A stretch of DNA of 64,000 bases from Chitinophaga solisilvae (GCF_009928525.1 NZ_JAABOK010000016.1:1-64000); one strand, 5' to 3'. Numbered from the stretch's first letter, positions 1 to 9,203 are shown. The notes: generated by a model not told the origin, from the sequence alone. Numbers and translations: made by a program.

Positions 1-28
1 TTTTAGTGTGGTAACTTAAACTTACTAA

Positions 29-55
29 AAAAGGAGGCCACATCGGCCTCCTTTT
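29..55. terminator. Bidirectional hairpin terminator
   Basis: A stem of GGAGGCC and GGCCTCC around a five-base loop (40-44) is flanked by an A-run on the left and a T-run on the right, so it can terminate transcripts from either side. It lies beyond the 3' end of the RND operon, so it probably ends a gene entering from the left of the window. Confidence 0.7.
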
Positions 56-90
56 ATTTATCCTTTGGGTTATTTTAACCGGACACTATA

Positions 91-223
91 GAATTACGAA
101 TTGCGAATTACGAATGTAGAAGCGAAGATTAAAGCGAAAATTAAAAGAGATGCTTAATAGCTATCCTCTTCAATATTCGCTTTAATCTTCGCTTCTACAT
201 TCGTAATTCGCAATTCGTAATTC
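91..223. repeat. 48-bp perfect inverted repeat downstream of the RND operon
   Basis: Bases 91-138 are exactly reverse-complementary to 176-223, separated by a 37-base spacer. Each arm is itself built of near-repeats of short words such as GAATTACGAA and GCGAA. It sits five bases beyond the stop of the outer-membrane factor gene, so the RNA would fold into a very long hairpin able to end or protect the operon mRNA. A similar low-complexity inverted repeat lies at 17804-17909. Confidence 0.85.
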
Positions 224-227
224 GCAA

Positions 228-1673
228 TTACCTATCCGTATTCACCCAGCCTCCACCAAGGGCCTGGTAAATATTCACGACAGCATTCAGTTGCTGTTTT
301 TTTGTTTCTATCAGTTCAAATTTAGATTCCAGGGCATCGCGCTGTGTCATCAGCACTTCCATGTAATCAGCGCGGGCGGATTTGAACAGGTCGTTGGAAA
401 TATCGATAGACTGCGTAAGCGCCTCTACCTGCTTAGATTTCAGGTCGTAGCTTTGCTCCAGGTTGTTAATTTTTGCCAGCTGGTTAGCTACTTCCATGTA
501 AGCGTTGAGGATGGTGCGTTCATAATTATAGACCGCCTGCAGCTGTTTGGCGTTGGCGCTGTAGTAGGCAGCCTTGATGGCGTTCCGGTTTACCAGCGGC
601 GCCACCAGATCTCCGGCCAGCGAATAGAATATTGATTCCGGAGTTCTCAGCAGATACGCAGGGTTAAAAGCCCGGTAACCGACAGAGGCAGAAATACCTA
701 CTGAAGGATAAAACTGTGCCCTGGCTACCTTAACATCCAGCTGGGCGGCTGTCAGCATCAGTTCTGCCTGCCGTATATCCGGGCGATTGGCCAGCAGCTG
801 CGATGGGATGCCAGCGTGTACCGCTGCCGGCACCAGTTCCGCAAAACGCTGTCCGTTTCTGGAAACAGGCTGCGGATAGCGCGCCAGCAGGAAGTTGATA
901 CGGTTTTCCGTTTCCGTAATCTGCTGCTGTATATCATACTGCAGGCTTCTGGTTTTCAGTACCTCCGCCTCAAATTTTCGTACAGCCAGCTCCGTTACCC
1001 TGGTAGATTCCTTCTCCAGCTTAACAATTTCCAGCGCATTCTGCTGGATGGCCATATTCTTTTTTACGATCTCCAGCTGGTTGTCCAATGCCAGCAGCTC
1101 GTAGTAGGAATTGGCTATTTCAGCGACCAGGCTGGTGATGACAAAGTTCCGTCCTTCTACGGTAGACAGGTAACGGGCTACTGCCGCTTTTTTAGCGTTG
1201 TGCAGCTTGCCCCAGATATCTGCTTCCCAGTTGGCGTACAGCCCTAACCGGTAGTCTGCCAGCGGATCCGGCATTTCCTTTCCGGGCTTGATTTCCGTAT
1301 TGGCTTCCATAGCGCCGGTATTAGTATACCGCGCTACCTTGTCCAGGCCCGCACCCGCCCCGATGCCAACGGAAGGGAGATATTCCCCTTTCCTGGCTCT
1401 CACTTCATTCCGGGCGATCTCTATCTCCTCCAGGGTGATATTCAGCTCCTGGTTATTCTTCAATGCCGTATCGATGAGCGCTGTCAGGTACGGATCTGTA
1501 AAAAACTCTTTCCACTTTACCTGTGCGGTGCTGATGGTATCCTGCGAGTCACTGAAGCCGGCAGGAACAGTCCTGTCGGCTATCTTCCCCTTCAGCGCGG
1601 GTGTTTTACAGGCCGCATAGGTGAGGGAAAGACAGGCAAGACCAATATATCTGTATTTTCTGCTTAACATCAT
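228..1673 (-). CDS. RND efflux outer-membrane factor, NodT/OprM family lipoprotein
   Basis: This is the outer-membrane channel of a tripartite drug efflux pump, a TolC-like protein spanning the periplasm and outer membrane. It has 481 residues, usual for the family. The N-terminus is a short hydrophobic signal ending at Cys22, a probable lipoprotein attachment site. Two repeated halves of long amphipathic helices alternate with short strand regions; one conserved segment reads LLANRPDIRQAELML, typical of NodT proteins. The start (1671-1673) lies two bases after the stop of the pump gene, with an AGGAAA just upstream; a second Met follows directly. It is the last gene of the adaptor-pump-channel operon. 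The substrate cannot be told from sequence. Confidence 0.93.
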   Translation of the reverse strand: MMLSRKYRYIGLACLSLTYAACKTPALKGKIADRTVPAGFSDSQDTISTAQVKWKEFFTDPYLTALIDTALKNNQELNITLEEIEIARNEVRARKGEYLPSVGIGAGAGLDKVARYTNTGAMEANTEIKPGKEMPDPLADYRLGLYANWEADIWGKLHNAKKAAVARYLSTVEGRNFVITSLVAEIANSYYELLALDNQLEIVKKNMAIQQNALEIVKLEKESTRVTELAVRKFEAEVLKTRSLQYDIQQQITETENRINFLLARYPQPVSRNGQRFAELVPAAVHAGIPSQLLANRPDIRQAELMLTAAQLDVKVARAQFYPSVGISASVGYRAFNPAYLLRTPESIFYSLAGDLVAPLVNRNAIKAAYYSANAKQLQAVYNYERTILNAYMEVANQLAKINNLEQSYDLKSKQVEALTQSIDISNDLFKSARADYMEVLMTQRDALESKFELIETKKQQLNAVVNIYQALGGGWVNTDR

Positions 1674-1675
1674 AA

Positions 1676-4600
1676 TCAGTTTCCTGGGTTAAAATTGTCT
1701 TCTTCCATAATGATGATTTTCCTTTCTGTCAGCGGTTTTTCATCTTCATCTTTAATGAGTTTGCGTTTCGCTGCAATGCTGCCGAAGATGTAGTATAGTC
1801 CCGGAATGAGGATAACCCCGAAGATGGTGCCTATCAGCATACCTCCCAGGGAAGCTGCTCCAATGGTACGGTTGCCGATAGCGCCCGGACCGGTGGCGAA
1901 TACCAGGGGAATAAGCCCCGCGATAAAGGCCAGGGAAGTCATTAATATCGGACGGAAACGTGTTCTGGCTCCTTCAATGGCCGCCTGGTATACAGACACG
2001 CCGGCGCGATGGCGCTGCGCGGCAAACTCTACGATCAGTACCGCATTCTTACCCAGCAAACCTACCAGCATAATCAGTCCCACCTGTGCGTAGATGTCAT
2101 TAGACAGCCCCATTACCTTAATCAGGAGAAAAGAGCCGAAAACGCCCGCCGGGAGGGAAAGCACTACCGCCAACGGCAGTACGAAACTTTCATACTGTGC
2201 CGCCAGGATCAGGTATACAAAGAATAATACTATCAGGAAGATGTAGAGGGCTTCATTTCCCCTGCCTGCTTCATCCTTTGAAAGCCCTTCCCAGTCTATA
2301 CCATAGCCGTGCGGCAAGGTGCTGGCAGCTACTTCTTCAATGACCTTGATGGCTTCACCGCTGCTGTATCCTGCGGCGGGTTCCCCACGGATAGCAGACG
2401 AGTTGTACATATTATAGCGTGTGATCTCGTTCAGTCCGTGTGTTTTTTTAATGCTCATGAATGCCGAATACGGCACCATCTCATCGCGGTTATTCTTCAC
2501 GTACAGCTGCATCAGGTCATCGGGCAGACGGCGGTATTCCGGTGCTGCCTGTACATATACCTTAAAGAAGTTACCGAAGCGGATGAAGCCCAGCTCATAG
2601 GTACTCCCTATCAGGATGGAGAGGTTGTCCATAGCCTTACCGATAGAAACGCCTTTCTGCATGGCCGCCTGATTATCTATCTGCAGTTCATATTGCGGAT
2701 AGTTGGCGCTGTAGAAGGTGAACAGGCCTGTCAGCTCCTTCCGTTTCTTCAGCGCTGCCATGAACTCGTCATTTACCTTTTCCATTTCCTTGTAGTCATC
2801 GCCATTGGTTTTATCGAGCAGGCGCAGCGAGAAACCGCCGGCAGCGCCGTATCCGGGAACAGCTGGTGGTCCGAAAAATTCGATGGTAGCGCCGGGAATA
2901 TCGTGGCATTTTTCTTCCAGCTCTGCAATGATCTGGTTCACGGAATGCTTACGCTGGGACCAGCCTTTGAGGTTAATCAGACAGGTGCCCGCATTGGAGC
3001 CACGGCCTTCTGTCAGCACCTCGTAACCTGCCAGGGCAGAAACAGACTGAATGCCTTCCACATGTTCAGCGATCTCCTGTACCTTGCGGGCCAGGTCGTT
3101 GGTACGTTCCAGCGTGGAGCCGGGAGGCGTCTGGATAATTGCGTAGATCATGCCTTGGTCTTCGCTGGGGATAAATCCGGAGGGCAGTGATTTTCCTACC
3201 CCGAATATGCCGAAGCCGAATGCCAGCAGGATAGCGAAAGTAATAATCCGGCGGTTCACGATCTTCTCCATCAGTCGTGTATACCTGCCCGTTAGTTTCT
3301 CAAACCCTCTGTTAAAGGCCGCCAGCAAATGATCTACAGGCGTTTTCCTTTTCGGCTGCCCGTGATTGTTTTTCAGCAGGATCGCGCACAATACCGGCGT
3401 CAGCGTCAGTGCCACAATACCGGACAGCACAATGGAGGTAGCCATGGTAATGGAAAACTGACGGTAAAAAATACCTACCGGGCCGGACATGAAGGCCACC
3501 GGGATGAATACTGCCGCCATCACAAAGGTGATGGCCACAATGGCCCCGCTGATCTCATGTAATACCTTTTTCGTAGCTGCATATGGCGAAAGGTGCTCCT
3601 CTTCCATTTTGGCATGCACCGCTTCAATCACTACAATCGCATTATCCACCACGATACCGATAGCCAGTACCAGCGCAAACAGTGTGATGAGGTTGATGGT
3701 CAGCCCGAAGACCTGCATAAAGAAGAAGGCGCCTACCAGCGATACAGGCACCGCCAGCGTCGGAATCAGCGTAGAGCGCCAGTCGCCCAGGAACAGGAAT
3801 ACCACGATAGCTACCAGCAGGAAGGCTTCGCCCAGCGTGTGGATCACCTTTTCGATAGAAGCGTCCAGGAAGCTGGATACATCATAGCTGATTTCATAGT
3901 CCATTCCCGGCGGGAAGGAGCCTTTCAGTTCTTCCAGCTTTGCCTTCACCTCCCGGATCACTTCACTGGCATTACTGCCGTAGGTCTGCTTCAGCACAAT
4001 AGCAGCAGAGGGATGATTATTGAGATTGGAATAGATATCATAGAATTCACTGCCCAGTTCCACATCTGCAATGTCTTTCAGGCGCAGCAGTTCTCCGCTG
4101 GGATTAGCGCGGATGATGACATCCTTATATTGTTCCGGCTGATTATACCTGCCCTGGTAGGTTAATACATACTCCAGCGCTTCCGAGCGCTTGCCGTCAC
4201 TGCGGCCAAGCCGGCCGGGGGAACCAATCACACTCTGACTGCCCAGCGCAGCCATCACTTCATCCGTAGATACATTGTAAGCACGCATCCTGTCCGGCTT
4301 CAGCCAGATACGCATGGCGTACTGGCGGCTGCCGAGTATCTGCGCATTACCGATCCCCTTTACCCTGCTGAGTTCGCGTAAGATGTTAACATTGGAAAAG
4401 TTGTACAGGAAATTTTCATCCGCCTTCGGATCTTTACTGTACACGTTAACATACATCAGCATGTTGGGCTGCAGGATGTTTACCACGATCCCTTCACGCT
4501 GCACCAGTTCCGGCAGGCGGTTCGTCACCTGCTCGATACGGTTCTTCACGTTTACTACCGCCTGGTTAGGATCGGTGCCCAGGTCAAATACCACCTGGAT

Positions 4601-4867
4601 ATTAGCTTCACCGGCGCTGGTGGCATCGGAAGTCATATACTTCATTCCCGGTACGCCGTTCACTGATTTTTCCAGCGGAATCAGTACGGATTTAACCAGT
4701 ACATCGGCGCTGGCGCCTGGATATGCCACACTCACAATCACCCTGGGCGGAGCGATGGACGGGAACTGCGAGGTAGGCAGTGTATTGATGGCCAGGATGC
4801 CCATGAAGATAATGACAAGGGATATCACTATCGCAAAGACCGGCCTTTTCATGAATATATTGAACAT
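1676..4867 (-). CDS. RND efflux pump permease, AcrB/HAE1 family
   Basis: Inner-membrane, proton-driven pump subunit with 1063 residues, the normal AcrB size. The N-terminus (MFNIFMKRPVFA) and first transmembrane segment are typical of HAE1 pumps. A first periplasmic loop carries the family motif around YPGASADVLVKSVLIPLE. The fourth transmembrane segment has VDNAIVVIE, where AcrB has the proton-relay pair DD; the second Asp is Asn here, as in some other HAE1 branches. The partner Lys is seen in LLGKNAVLIVEFA near the C-terminus. The gene lies between the adaptor (25-base gap) and the channel gene (2-base gap), so the three are surely co-transcribed. Solvents, drugs or dyes are possible substrates; nothing here decides. 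Confidence 0.96.
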   Translation of the reverse strand: MFNIFMKRPVFAIVISLVIIFMGILAINTLPTSQFPSIAPPRVIVSVAYPGASADVLVKSVLIPLEKSVNGVPGMKYMTSDATSAGEANIQVVFDLGTDPNQAVVNVKNRIEQVTNRLPELVQREGIVVNILQPNMLMYVNVYSKDPKADENFLYNFSNVNILRELSRVKGIGNAQILGSRQYAMRIWLKPDRMRAYNVSTDEVMAALGSQSVIGSPGRLGRSDGKRSEALEYVLTYQGRYNQPEQYKDVIIRANPSGELLRLKDIADVELGSEFYDIYSNLNNHPSAAIVLKQTYGSNASEVIREVKAKLEELKGSFPPGMDYEISYDVSSFLDASIEKVIHTLGEAFLLVAIVVFLFLGDWRSTLIPTLAVPVSLVGAFFFMQVFGLTINLITLFALVLAIGIVVDNAIVVIEAVHAKMEEEHLSPYAATKKVLHEISGAIVAITFVMAAVFIPVAFMSGPVGIFYRQFSITMATSIVLSGIVALTLTPVLCAILLKNNHGQPKRKTPVDHLLAAFNRGFEKLTGRYTRLMEKIVNRRIITFAILLAFGFGIFGVGKSLPSGFIPSEDQGMIYAIIQTPPGSTLERTNDLARKVQEIAEHVEGIQSVSALAGYEVLTEGRGSNAGTCLINLKGWSQRKHSVNQIIAELEEKCHDIPGATIEFFGPPAVPGYGAAGGFSLRLLDKTNGDDYKEMEKVNDEFMAALKKRKELTGLFTFYSANYPQYELQIDNQAAMQKGVSIGKAMDNLSILIGSTYELGFIRFGNFFKVYVQAAPEYRRLPDDLMQLYVKNNRDEMVPYSAFMSIKKTHGLNEITRYNMYNSSAIRGEPAAGYSSGEAIKVIEEVAASTLPHGYGIDWEGLSKDEAGRGNEALYIFLIVLFFVYLILAAQYESFVLPLAVVLSLPAGVFGSFLLIKVMGLSNDIYAQVGLIMLVGLLGKNAVLIVEFAAQRHRAGVSVYQAAIEGARTRFRPILMTSLAFIAGLIPLVFATGPGAIGNRTIGAASLGGMLIGTIFGVILIPGLYYIFGSIAAKRKLIKDEDEKPLTERKIIIMEEDNFNPGN

Positions 4868-4892
4868 GTCTCTCTCTTTTTGGATGTTTACT

Positions 4893-5978
4893 TTATTCCG
4901 TTGGCAACTGTAAATGGGAGATTACCTGCTTCGGCTCCTCATAATCAAAGGAGATTTTATCATTGTCCTTCACCTTGCGTAAACCTTCCAGCAATATTTT
5001 ATCGGATGCCGTCAGCCCTTCCTTCACCACGTACAGGTCGGGCATTTCAGCGCTGATGGTGACAGGCTTTAGCTTCACCACATTATCTTTCGTTACGACA
5101 AAAACATATTTCTTGTCCATGATTTCCATGGTAGCTTTCTGCGGAATAATCAGCGCATCTTTCAGCGGCATGTTCATGAGTATGCTGCCGGTTTCCCCGT
5201 GGCGCAGTAATTTGTCCGGATTGGGAAAGGTAGCCCTGAAGGCGATGTTACCGGTTTCATTATTGAACTCTCCTTCGATGGTTTCCACTACGCCGGGATA
5301 TTTAAACACCTGCTTATTAGCCATGAGCAGGTTTACCTGCAGCTCTCCCTTTGATTTCATGCTGGCCTGGTAGTCCAGGTATTCTGGCTCGGAAACGTTG
5401 AAGTACACCCACATACGGCTGTTGTCTGACAGGGTTGTCAGCAGGTCCCCTTCTCCGACAAGGCTTCCCAGCTTCAGATGCAGCCGGTCAATGATACCAT
5501 CGAACGGCGCTCTTATGTCTGTAAAAGCCAGATGTACCTTTGCCAGCGACAGTTCCGCACGGGCCTTTTGCAGTTTGGCGTTAGCGAGTGCCAGCTCATT
5601 TTTGGAGACTACGTTTTTGTCGGCCAGCGCCTGGGTATTCTGCACTTCAATTTCTGCAGCCCTGGTTTCAGCTTCCGCTTTGGCCATTTCCGCCTCATAC
5701 AGTTTAGGCATAATCTTAAAGAGGAGCTGACCTGATTTTACGGCCTGACCCTCATCCACAGCGATTCCCTGCAGGTATCCCTTTTCCTGGGCCCGCATTT
5801 CGATGTTACGTATGGAACGTATCTGACATACATATTCTTTGGTAACAACGGTATCCATCTTTACAGGACTGGTAACCAGGAACCGGGTAGAAGCTTCTGT
5901 TTCTTCTCCTTTCGACGATTTACAGCTTGTATGGCACAACAAGGCATACAGGCCCATGAGCATGATGATTCTTTTCAT
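4893..5978 (-). CDS. RND efflux periplasmic adaptor (membrane fusion protein)
   Basis: Periplasmic adaptor linking pump and channel, AcrA/MexA type, about 361 residues. I start it at the ATG at 5976-5978, giving MKRIIMLMGLYALL and a Cys at residue 19 that could be lipidated. A longer in-frame ORF to 6113 would put 45 unlikely residues before the signal peptide. A biotinyl-lipoyl-like half motif (YLQGIAVDEGQAVKSGQLLF), a coiled-coil hairpin rich in A/E/K, the second lipoyl half (FTDIRAPFDGIIDRL) and beta-barrel regions follow in the usual order. It is the first gene of the RND operon. No regulator is encoded next to it. Confidence 0.93.
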   Translation of the reverse strand: MKRIIMLMGLYALLCHTSCKSSKGEETEASTRFLVTSPVKMDTVVTKEYVCQIRSIRNIEMRAQEKGYLQGIAVDEGQAVKSGQLLFKIMPKLYEAEMAKAEAETRAAEIEVQNTQALADKNVVSKNELALANAKLQKARAELSLAKVHLAFTDIRAPFDGIIDRLHLKLGSLVGEGDLLTTLSDNSRMWVYFNVSEPEYLDYQASMKSKGELQVNLLMANKQVFKYPGVVETIEGEFNNETGNIAFRATFPNPDKLLRHGETGSILMNMPLKDALIIPQKATMEIMDKKYVFVVTKDNVVKLKPVTISAEMPDLYVVKEGLTASDKILLEGLRKVKDNDKISFDYEEPKQVISHLQLPTE

Positions 5979-6044
5979 AATATATGATGCTTGATTCAGG
6001 TCGGTTTGAATATTTTTTTGTAACAGGCACATGACTTCCCGATT

Positions 6045-6063
6045 GCATAGCAGCAGGCTATGC
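6045..6063. other. Perfect 7-bp hairpin upstream of the RND operon
   Basis: GCATAGC and GCTATGC flank the loop AGCAG, 67 bases ahead of the adaptor start. It lies between the small exported gene and the RND operon, so it could be an operator or part of the 5' leader. There is no U-run after it on either strand. Confidence 0.35.
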
Positions 6064-6099
6064 AGACACACGTATAGATGCCATGTAAATGAATACAGG

Positions 6100-6125
6100 A
6101 AAAACGCGGGCAATCAGATATTGCC
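6100..6125 (-). terminator. Possible terminator after the small exported protein gene
   Basis: GGCAAT and ATTGCC pair around CAGAT (6109-6125). On the minus strand the hairpin is followed by CGCG and a run of five T. It is 19 bases past the stop of the 6144-6554 gene and would separate that gene from the RND operon. The stem is only six pairs. Confidence 0.4.
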
Positions 6126-6143
6126 GGGCAATAAGTACAGGGA

Positions 6144-6554
6144 TCAGATCCTGATTACGCGGTGCACGATAAACTTATCCGCTGCCGCTGAAAAAATAGT
6201 GGCGAAGAATGGTGTGATGTTGCTGCTGAAGCTGGGAATACAACATCCGGGCTGGTGGGCATAAAATGAGGTAATGTGGCAGATACCGGTCTCCATCAGT
6301 TTTCTGAAAGATTCCGATTCACACTCCTCTTCGATTTCCGTTGCTTTGATCTTATCACTTATACTTCCTCTTCCGGGCGATGGCAGATCGCTGACAACAA
6401 AATCAATATCCTGCAGGGCGTTACATGCCTGCTCAACACTGTTTCCGTTGTTCCATCCTGCGGTCCGGTCCATACGGATTTCATCCGCATGTGCATAACC
6501 CCAGAGTAAAAGAAAGCAAAATGACAGAAGATATCCGATTAATAGTCTCATCAT
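6144..6554 (-). CDS. Small exported hypothetical protein
   Basis: A 136-residue protein I do not recognise. It begins with a clear Sec signal (MMRLLIGYLLSFCFLLLWGYAHA) cleaved after AHA, leaving a mature part of about 112 residues with six Cys, so disulfides in the periplasm are possible. The middle is acidic (EIEEECESE). Two Met codons open the frame and either could be the start. A Bacteroidota -7 box on the minus strand (6562-6569) lies eight bases upstream and a weak terminator follows the stop, which together support a real single-gene unit. Spurious coding cannot be excluded, as the C-terminal third has no obvious structure. Confidence 0.55.
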   Translation of the reverse strand: MMRLLIGYLLSFCFLLLWGYAHADEIRMDRTAGWNNGNSVEQACNALQDIDFVVSDLPSPGRGSISDKIKATEIEEECESESFRKLMETGICHITSFYAHQPGCCIPSFSSNITPFFATIFSAAADKFIVHRVIRI

Positions 6555-6561
6555 TTGGGAT

Positions 6562-6569
6562 CAAAAGTA
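6562..6569 (-). promoter_or_regulatory. Bacteroidota -7 box (TACTTTTG) for the small exported gene
   Basis: On the minus strand the sequence is TACTTTTG, matching the TAnnTTTG consensus. The start codon is 8 bases downstream, so the transcript would have almost no leader. I see no good -33 TTG at the expected distance. Confidence 0.45.
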
Positions 6570-6642
6570 ATATCAAAACTATTAAGTAGGTATATCCGGA
6601 AATTAAATTTCCTTTAAAATCATAAATCTGTGATACGGATAT

Positions 6643-6690
6643 TATAAAACAACCGGCTTATCCGCTGTTGTGTTTTCAGCGGATAAGCCG
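6643..6690 (-). terminator. Intrinsic terminator of the AHSA1-like gene
   Basis: A perfect 14-bp stem (6654-6667 with 6677-6690) closes a nine-base loop, 17 bases after the stop at 6708. On the minus strand it is followed by a T-rich stretch (TTGTTTTATAAT). Confidence 0.8.
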
Positions 6691-6707
6691 TACAGGAAAG
6701 CGATTCA

Positions 6708-7205
6708 TCAATTATCCAGCTTCCATTTTTCCACGAGGGCGGTATCAAAACTTTTTCCATAATCTTTAGGAGACGGTTTTCCTTTTCCTGCAGTAATCAG
6801 GTGGTAAAGACTATCCTGTATGTAGTGGCTCCAGGCTTCGTTACAGACCTCATAACATTCATACTGCGGTACCAGGCCCTCATGCGTGAAGCGGACAGCC
6901 GTTCTGTCATTTTCCCGGCTGATATTGAAGATCACGCGGGTGCCAATCCATTCACTTTTATCCCTGGTGAATTTAAGGTAGTTGTCTGTGATAAGCCATT
7001 CGACCTTCTCCGCTGGTACCAGCGCTGTTACCTGTATTTTACTGAGATGGATATCCTTGTAGTTGTACACAAACTGGCCATTGAGTGTATCCGTGCTGCC
7101 TTCAATATTTTCTGACCACCATCCGCGAACATTATTGATCGCATTAAAGACCTCCAGTGGTGTCTGATCAACCAGAACAGTGGTTGTGAAATCCTGATTT
7201 TTCAT
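6708..7205 (-). CDS. SRPBCC / AHSA1-domain protein
   Basis: A 165-residue single-domain protein of the START/SRPBCC fold, in the branch annotated as activator of Hsp90 ATPase homologue 1-like. Such cytoplasmic proteins bind hydrophobic ligands in a deep cavity; most bacterial ones have no known ligand. The family signature at the N-terminus is visible (TPLEVFNAINNVRGWWSENIEG), as is the WIGTRVIFNIS strand and the final helix with HYIQDSLYHLI. I start at the ATG at 7203-7205; the longer ORF to 7310 adds 35 residues that do not belong to the fold and overlaps the promoter. A -7 box lies at 7242-7249. It is divergent from the GlxA-type regulator, which may control it. Confidence 0.85.
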   Translation of the reverse strand: MKNQDFTTTVLVDQTPLEVFNAINNVRGWWSENIEGSTDTLNGQFVYNYKDIHLSKIQVTALVPAEKVEWLITDNYLKFTRDKSEWIGTRVIFNISRENDRTAVRFTHEGLVPQYECYEVCNEAWSHYIQDSLYHLITAGKGKPSPKDYGKSFDTALVEKWKLDN

Positions 7206-7241
7206 GGCTTTTATTTTTTGATGAAGTAGTATTTCAACAGT

Positions 7242-7249
7242 CAAAATTA
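7242..7249 (-). promoter_or_regulatory. Bacteroidota -7 box (TAATTTTG) for the AHSA1-like gene
   Basis: Minus-strand TAATTTTG fits TAnnTTTG exactly and lies 36 bases ahead of the chosen start at 7205. It also supports the shorter protein, since it is inside the longer ORF. Confidence 0.5.
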
Positions 7250-7320
7250 TTATCCTTCTGTCAGAAAAGCAGGGTATAAAATAGACATTCTGGTGGGCTG
7301 ATCTGGACAATACAATTAGT

Positions 7321-7328
7321 TATCTTTG
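7321..7328 (+). promoter_or_regulatory. Bacteroidota -7 box (TATCTTTG) for the GlxA-type regulator
   Basis: TATCTTTG matches TAnnTTTG and ends 15 bases before the ATG at 7344, predicting a leader of about ten bases or less. Together with the opposite box at 7242 it makes a compact divergent promoter region. Confidence 0.55.
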
Positions 7329-7343
7329 TAAAAACAACAGCCG

Positions 7344-8333
7344 ATGAAACATCTTACCATCATCGTTCCTGACGGGCAGAGCGACCTGAACAGCGTATCC
7401 TGCATCATAGGCGCCTACGAGATTTTCACGAGAGCCAATACCTACCGGGAAGAGCAGGGAAAAAAGAGGTTGTTTACCATCGAACTGGCAGGGGTTACCC
7501 CTGAGGCGGACTTTCATCACGGGTTGCTGACGCTGAAACCTCAGTCAGACATCAGCAGCATCAGCAAAACGAATCTTATCATTATTCCTTCACTGGAACG
7601 TGATTGCAGCAAAATCACGAAGGGAAACCAGTTGCTGGCCGACTGGATTGTGCAGCAATATAAAAACGGCGCAGAAGTAGCCAGCATGTGCACCGGCGCT
7701 TTTATGCTGGCAGCCACCGGCCTGCTGAACGGCAGGAACTGCTCTACGCACTGGTATGCCGCTGATAGCTTCAGGCACCTCTTTCCTCAGGTGCACCTGC
7801 AAACCGAGAAACTGATTACCGACGAAAACGGTATTTATACGAATGGCGGTGGTTATTCATTTCTGAACCTCGCGATCTATCTGGTAGAGAAATATTATGA
7901 CCGGCAGACAGCCATCTACTGTTCGAAATTGTTTCAGGTAGAAATAGACCGGCAGACGCAGTCCACCTTTACTATTTTTACCGGCCAGAAAACACATGGC
8001 GATGAAGTAGTCCGGAAAGCGCAGACCTATATTGAAGATAACCTGCAGGAAAAAATATCTGTAGAACAGCTGGCATCGCTGTTTGCCACCGGCAGGCGGA
8101 ACTTTGACAGGCGGTTTATCAGGGCCACCGGCAATACGCCCGCCGAATACCTGCAACGGGTAAAGGTGGAATCAGCCAAAAAAACATTTGAAACCACCCG
8201 GAAAACAGTCAATGAAGTGATGTATGAAGTAGGGTACTCCGATGTAAAAGCATTCCGGGAAGTATTCAGAAAAATTACAGGTATCTCTCCGCTCGAATAC
8301 CGGAACAGGTATAACCGGGAAGCGCTGGTTTGA
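7344..8333 (+). CDS. GlxA-family transcriptional regulator (DJ-1/PfpI domain plus AraC HTH)
   Basis: A 329-residue cytoplasmic regulator. Residues 1-190 form a DJ-1/PfpI-like domain; the nucleophile elbow is visible as ASMCTGAFMLAATGLL, with the Cys kept. Residues 220-325 form an AraC-type double helix-turn-helix, with ISVEQLASLFATGRRNFDRRF as the first and VNEVMYEVGYSDVKAFREVF as the second motif, ending in the usual SPLEYRNRY. GlxA-type regulators sense small metabolites through the N-terminal domain, but the ligand here is unknown. The gene is divergent from the AHSA1-like gene, with both promoters in the 138-base spacer, a common arrangement for a regulator and its target. Confidence 0.92.
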   Translation: MKHLTIIVPDGQSDLNSVSCIIGAYEIFTRANTYREEQGKKRLFTIELAGVTPEADFHHGLLTLKPQSDISSISKTNLIIIPSLERDCSKITKGNQLLADWIVQQYKNGAEVASMCTGAFMLAATGLLNGRNCSTHWYAADSFRHLFPQVHLQTEKLITDENGIYTNGGGYSFLNLAIYLVEKYYDRQTAIYCSKLFQVEIDRQTQSTFTIFTGQKTHGDEVVRKAQTYIEDNLQEKISVEQLASLFATGRRNFDRRFIRATGNTPAEYLQRVKVESAKKTFETTRKTVNEVMYEVGYSDVKAFREVFRKITGISPLEYRNRYNREALV

Positions 8334-8480
8334 CCTGAAAGCAGGTACAGCCGCATATATCCGGCAAACATGCTATTAAGCGCCATTCATCAACTTCACT
8401 TGTACCGGCCTGCTGTTTTCTGTAAATTAAATGGATAAATATTTTCCTGACATCACCATTTCTTACCTAAAACAAGGCTT

Positions 8481-8924
8481 ATGGAACCTAAGCTCTCGCA
8501 ACGGCTGAAAGAAATTGCAGCAGCGCTGCCGCTTCACAAAGGTATACGCGTGCTGGAAATAGGCTGTGGTCCTGGTGTGGCAGCCCGTTACATCTCTACC
8601 CTCATCGGTAGCGGGTATATACTGGCAATAGACCGCTCGGCAAAAGCGATTGCGCAGGCAGAAAAAGGCTCACAGGAAGAAATAGCAGCCGGGCATGTAG
8701 GTTTCCGGCAGGCAGCCATAGAGCACTTTGTACTTCAAAAAGGAGAAAAACCTTTTGACATCGCCTTTGCTGTGCGCGTCGGCGCACTGGACGGCAGGCA
8801 TCCGGAAATAGAAAAGGAGGCGCTCACAAAGATTGCCGCTGCGCTGACGCCGGAAGGCAAACTCTATATTGACGGAGGAAATCCGTTAAGGGAAATACGA
8901 CTGGACTCCTACCGGAATCCGTAA
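8481..8924 (+). CDS. Class I SAM-dependent methyltransferase
   Basis: A 147-residue protein with a Rossmann-type methyltransferase fold. Motif I is clear (VLEIGCGPGVAARY), followed by the acidic end of strand 2 (ILAIDRSAKAIAQAE) and motif IV (FDIAFAVRVGALDG). It is shorter than most of the family, lacking the C-terminal strands and any substrate-recognition lid, so it may be a minimal or partly lost enzyme. No frameshift continuation was noticed downstream. Its substrate is unknown. It stands alone between the AraC-type regulator (147-base gap) and a large exported protein; no terminator or strong promoter is evident around it. Confidence 0.8.
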   Translation: MEPKLSQRLKEIAAALPLHKGIRVLEIGCGPGVAARYISTLIGSGYILAIDRSAKAIAQAEKGSQEEIAAGHVGFRQAAIEHFVLQKGEKPFDIAFAVRVGALDGRHPEIEKEALTKIAAALTPEGKLYIDGGNPLREIRLDSYRNP

Positions 8925-9203
8925 AGGTGCCCGCCATAATAATTTGCATTGTTACGAAATATTCCTATATTGCCTGTATACACCAAACAGTTATTGAACC
9001 CCAAAAAACCATTTTGAAAATTAATATCTCAAAAAACAATTCCCTTTTTAATTACTGTACACGTTAACGCACAGCATCGCTGTTGTTGTTTGTCATGATA
9101 AAGTTTTGCCATTGGCACACCACAGCCACTTTCACCAGATTACCGGTATCTGCGTGCAGGGCTTTTTGATTGTCGTATTCCTATAATAACCATAATCCAT
9201 CAC
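8925..9203. other. Intergenic region without recognised genes
   Basis: This 279-base AT-rich spacer contains a weak TAAAGTTTTG resembling a -7 box with one extra base near 9095, about 100 bases ahead of the 9204 gene. I see no RNA gene, repeat or strong hairpin in it. Confidence 0.4.

Noticed and set aside
291-6509. Plus-strand open frames over the RND operon and the small exported gene
   Set aside because: They run antisense to genes with clear family motifs, start and end at random places and have no recognisable domains.
7204-7310. Longer N-terminus for the AHSA1-like protein
   Set aside because: The added 35 residues overlap a consensus -7 box and are outside the domain.
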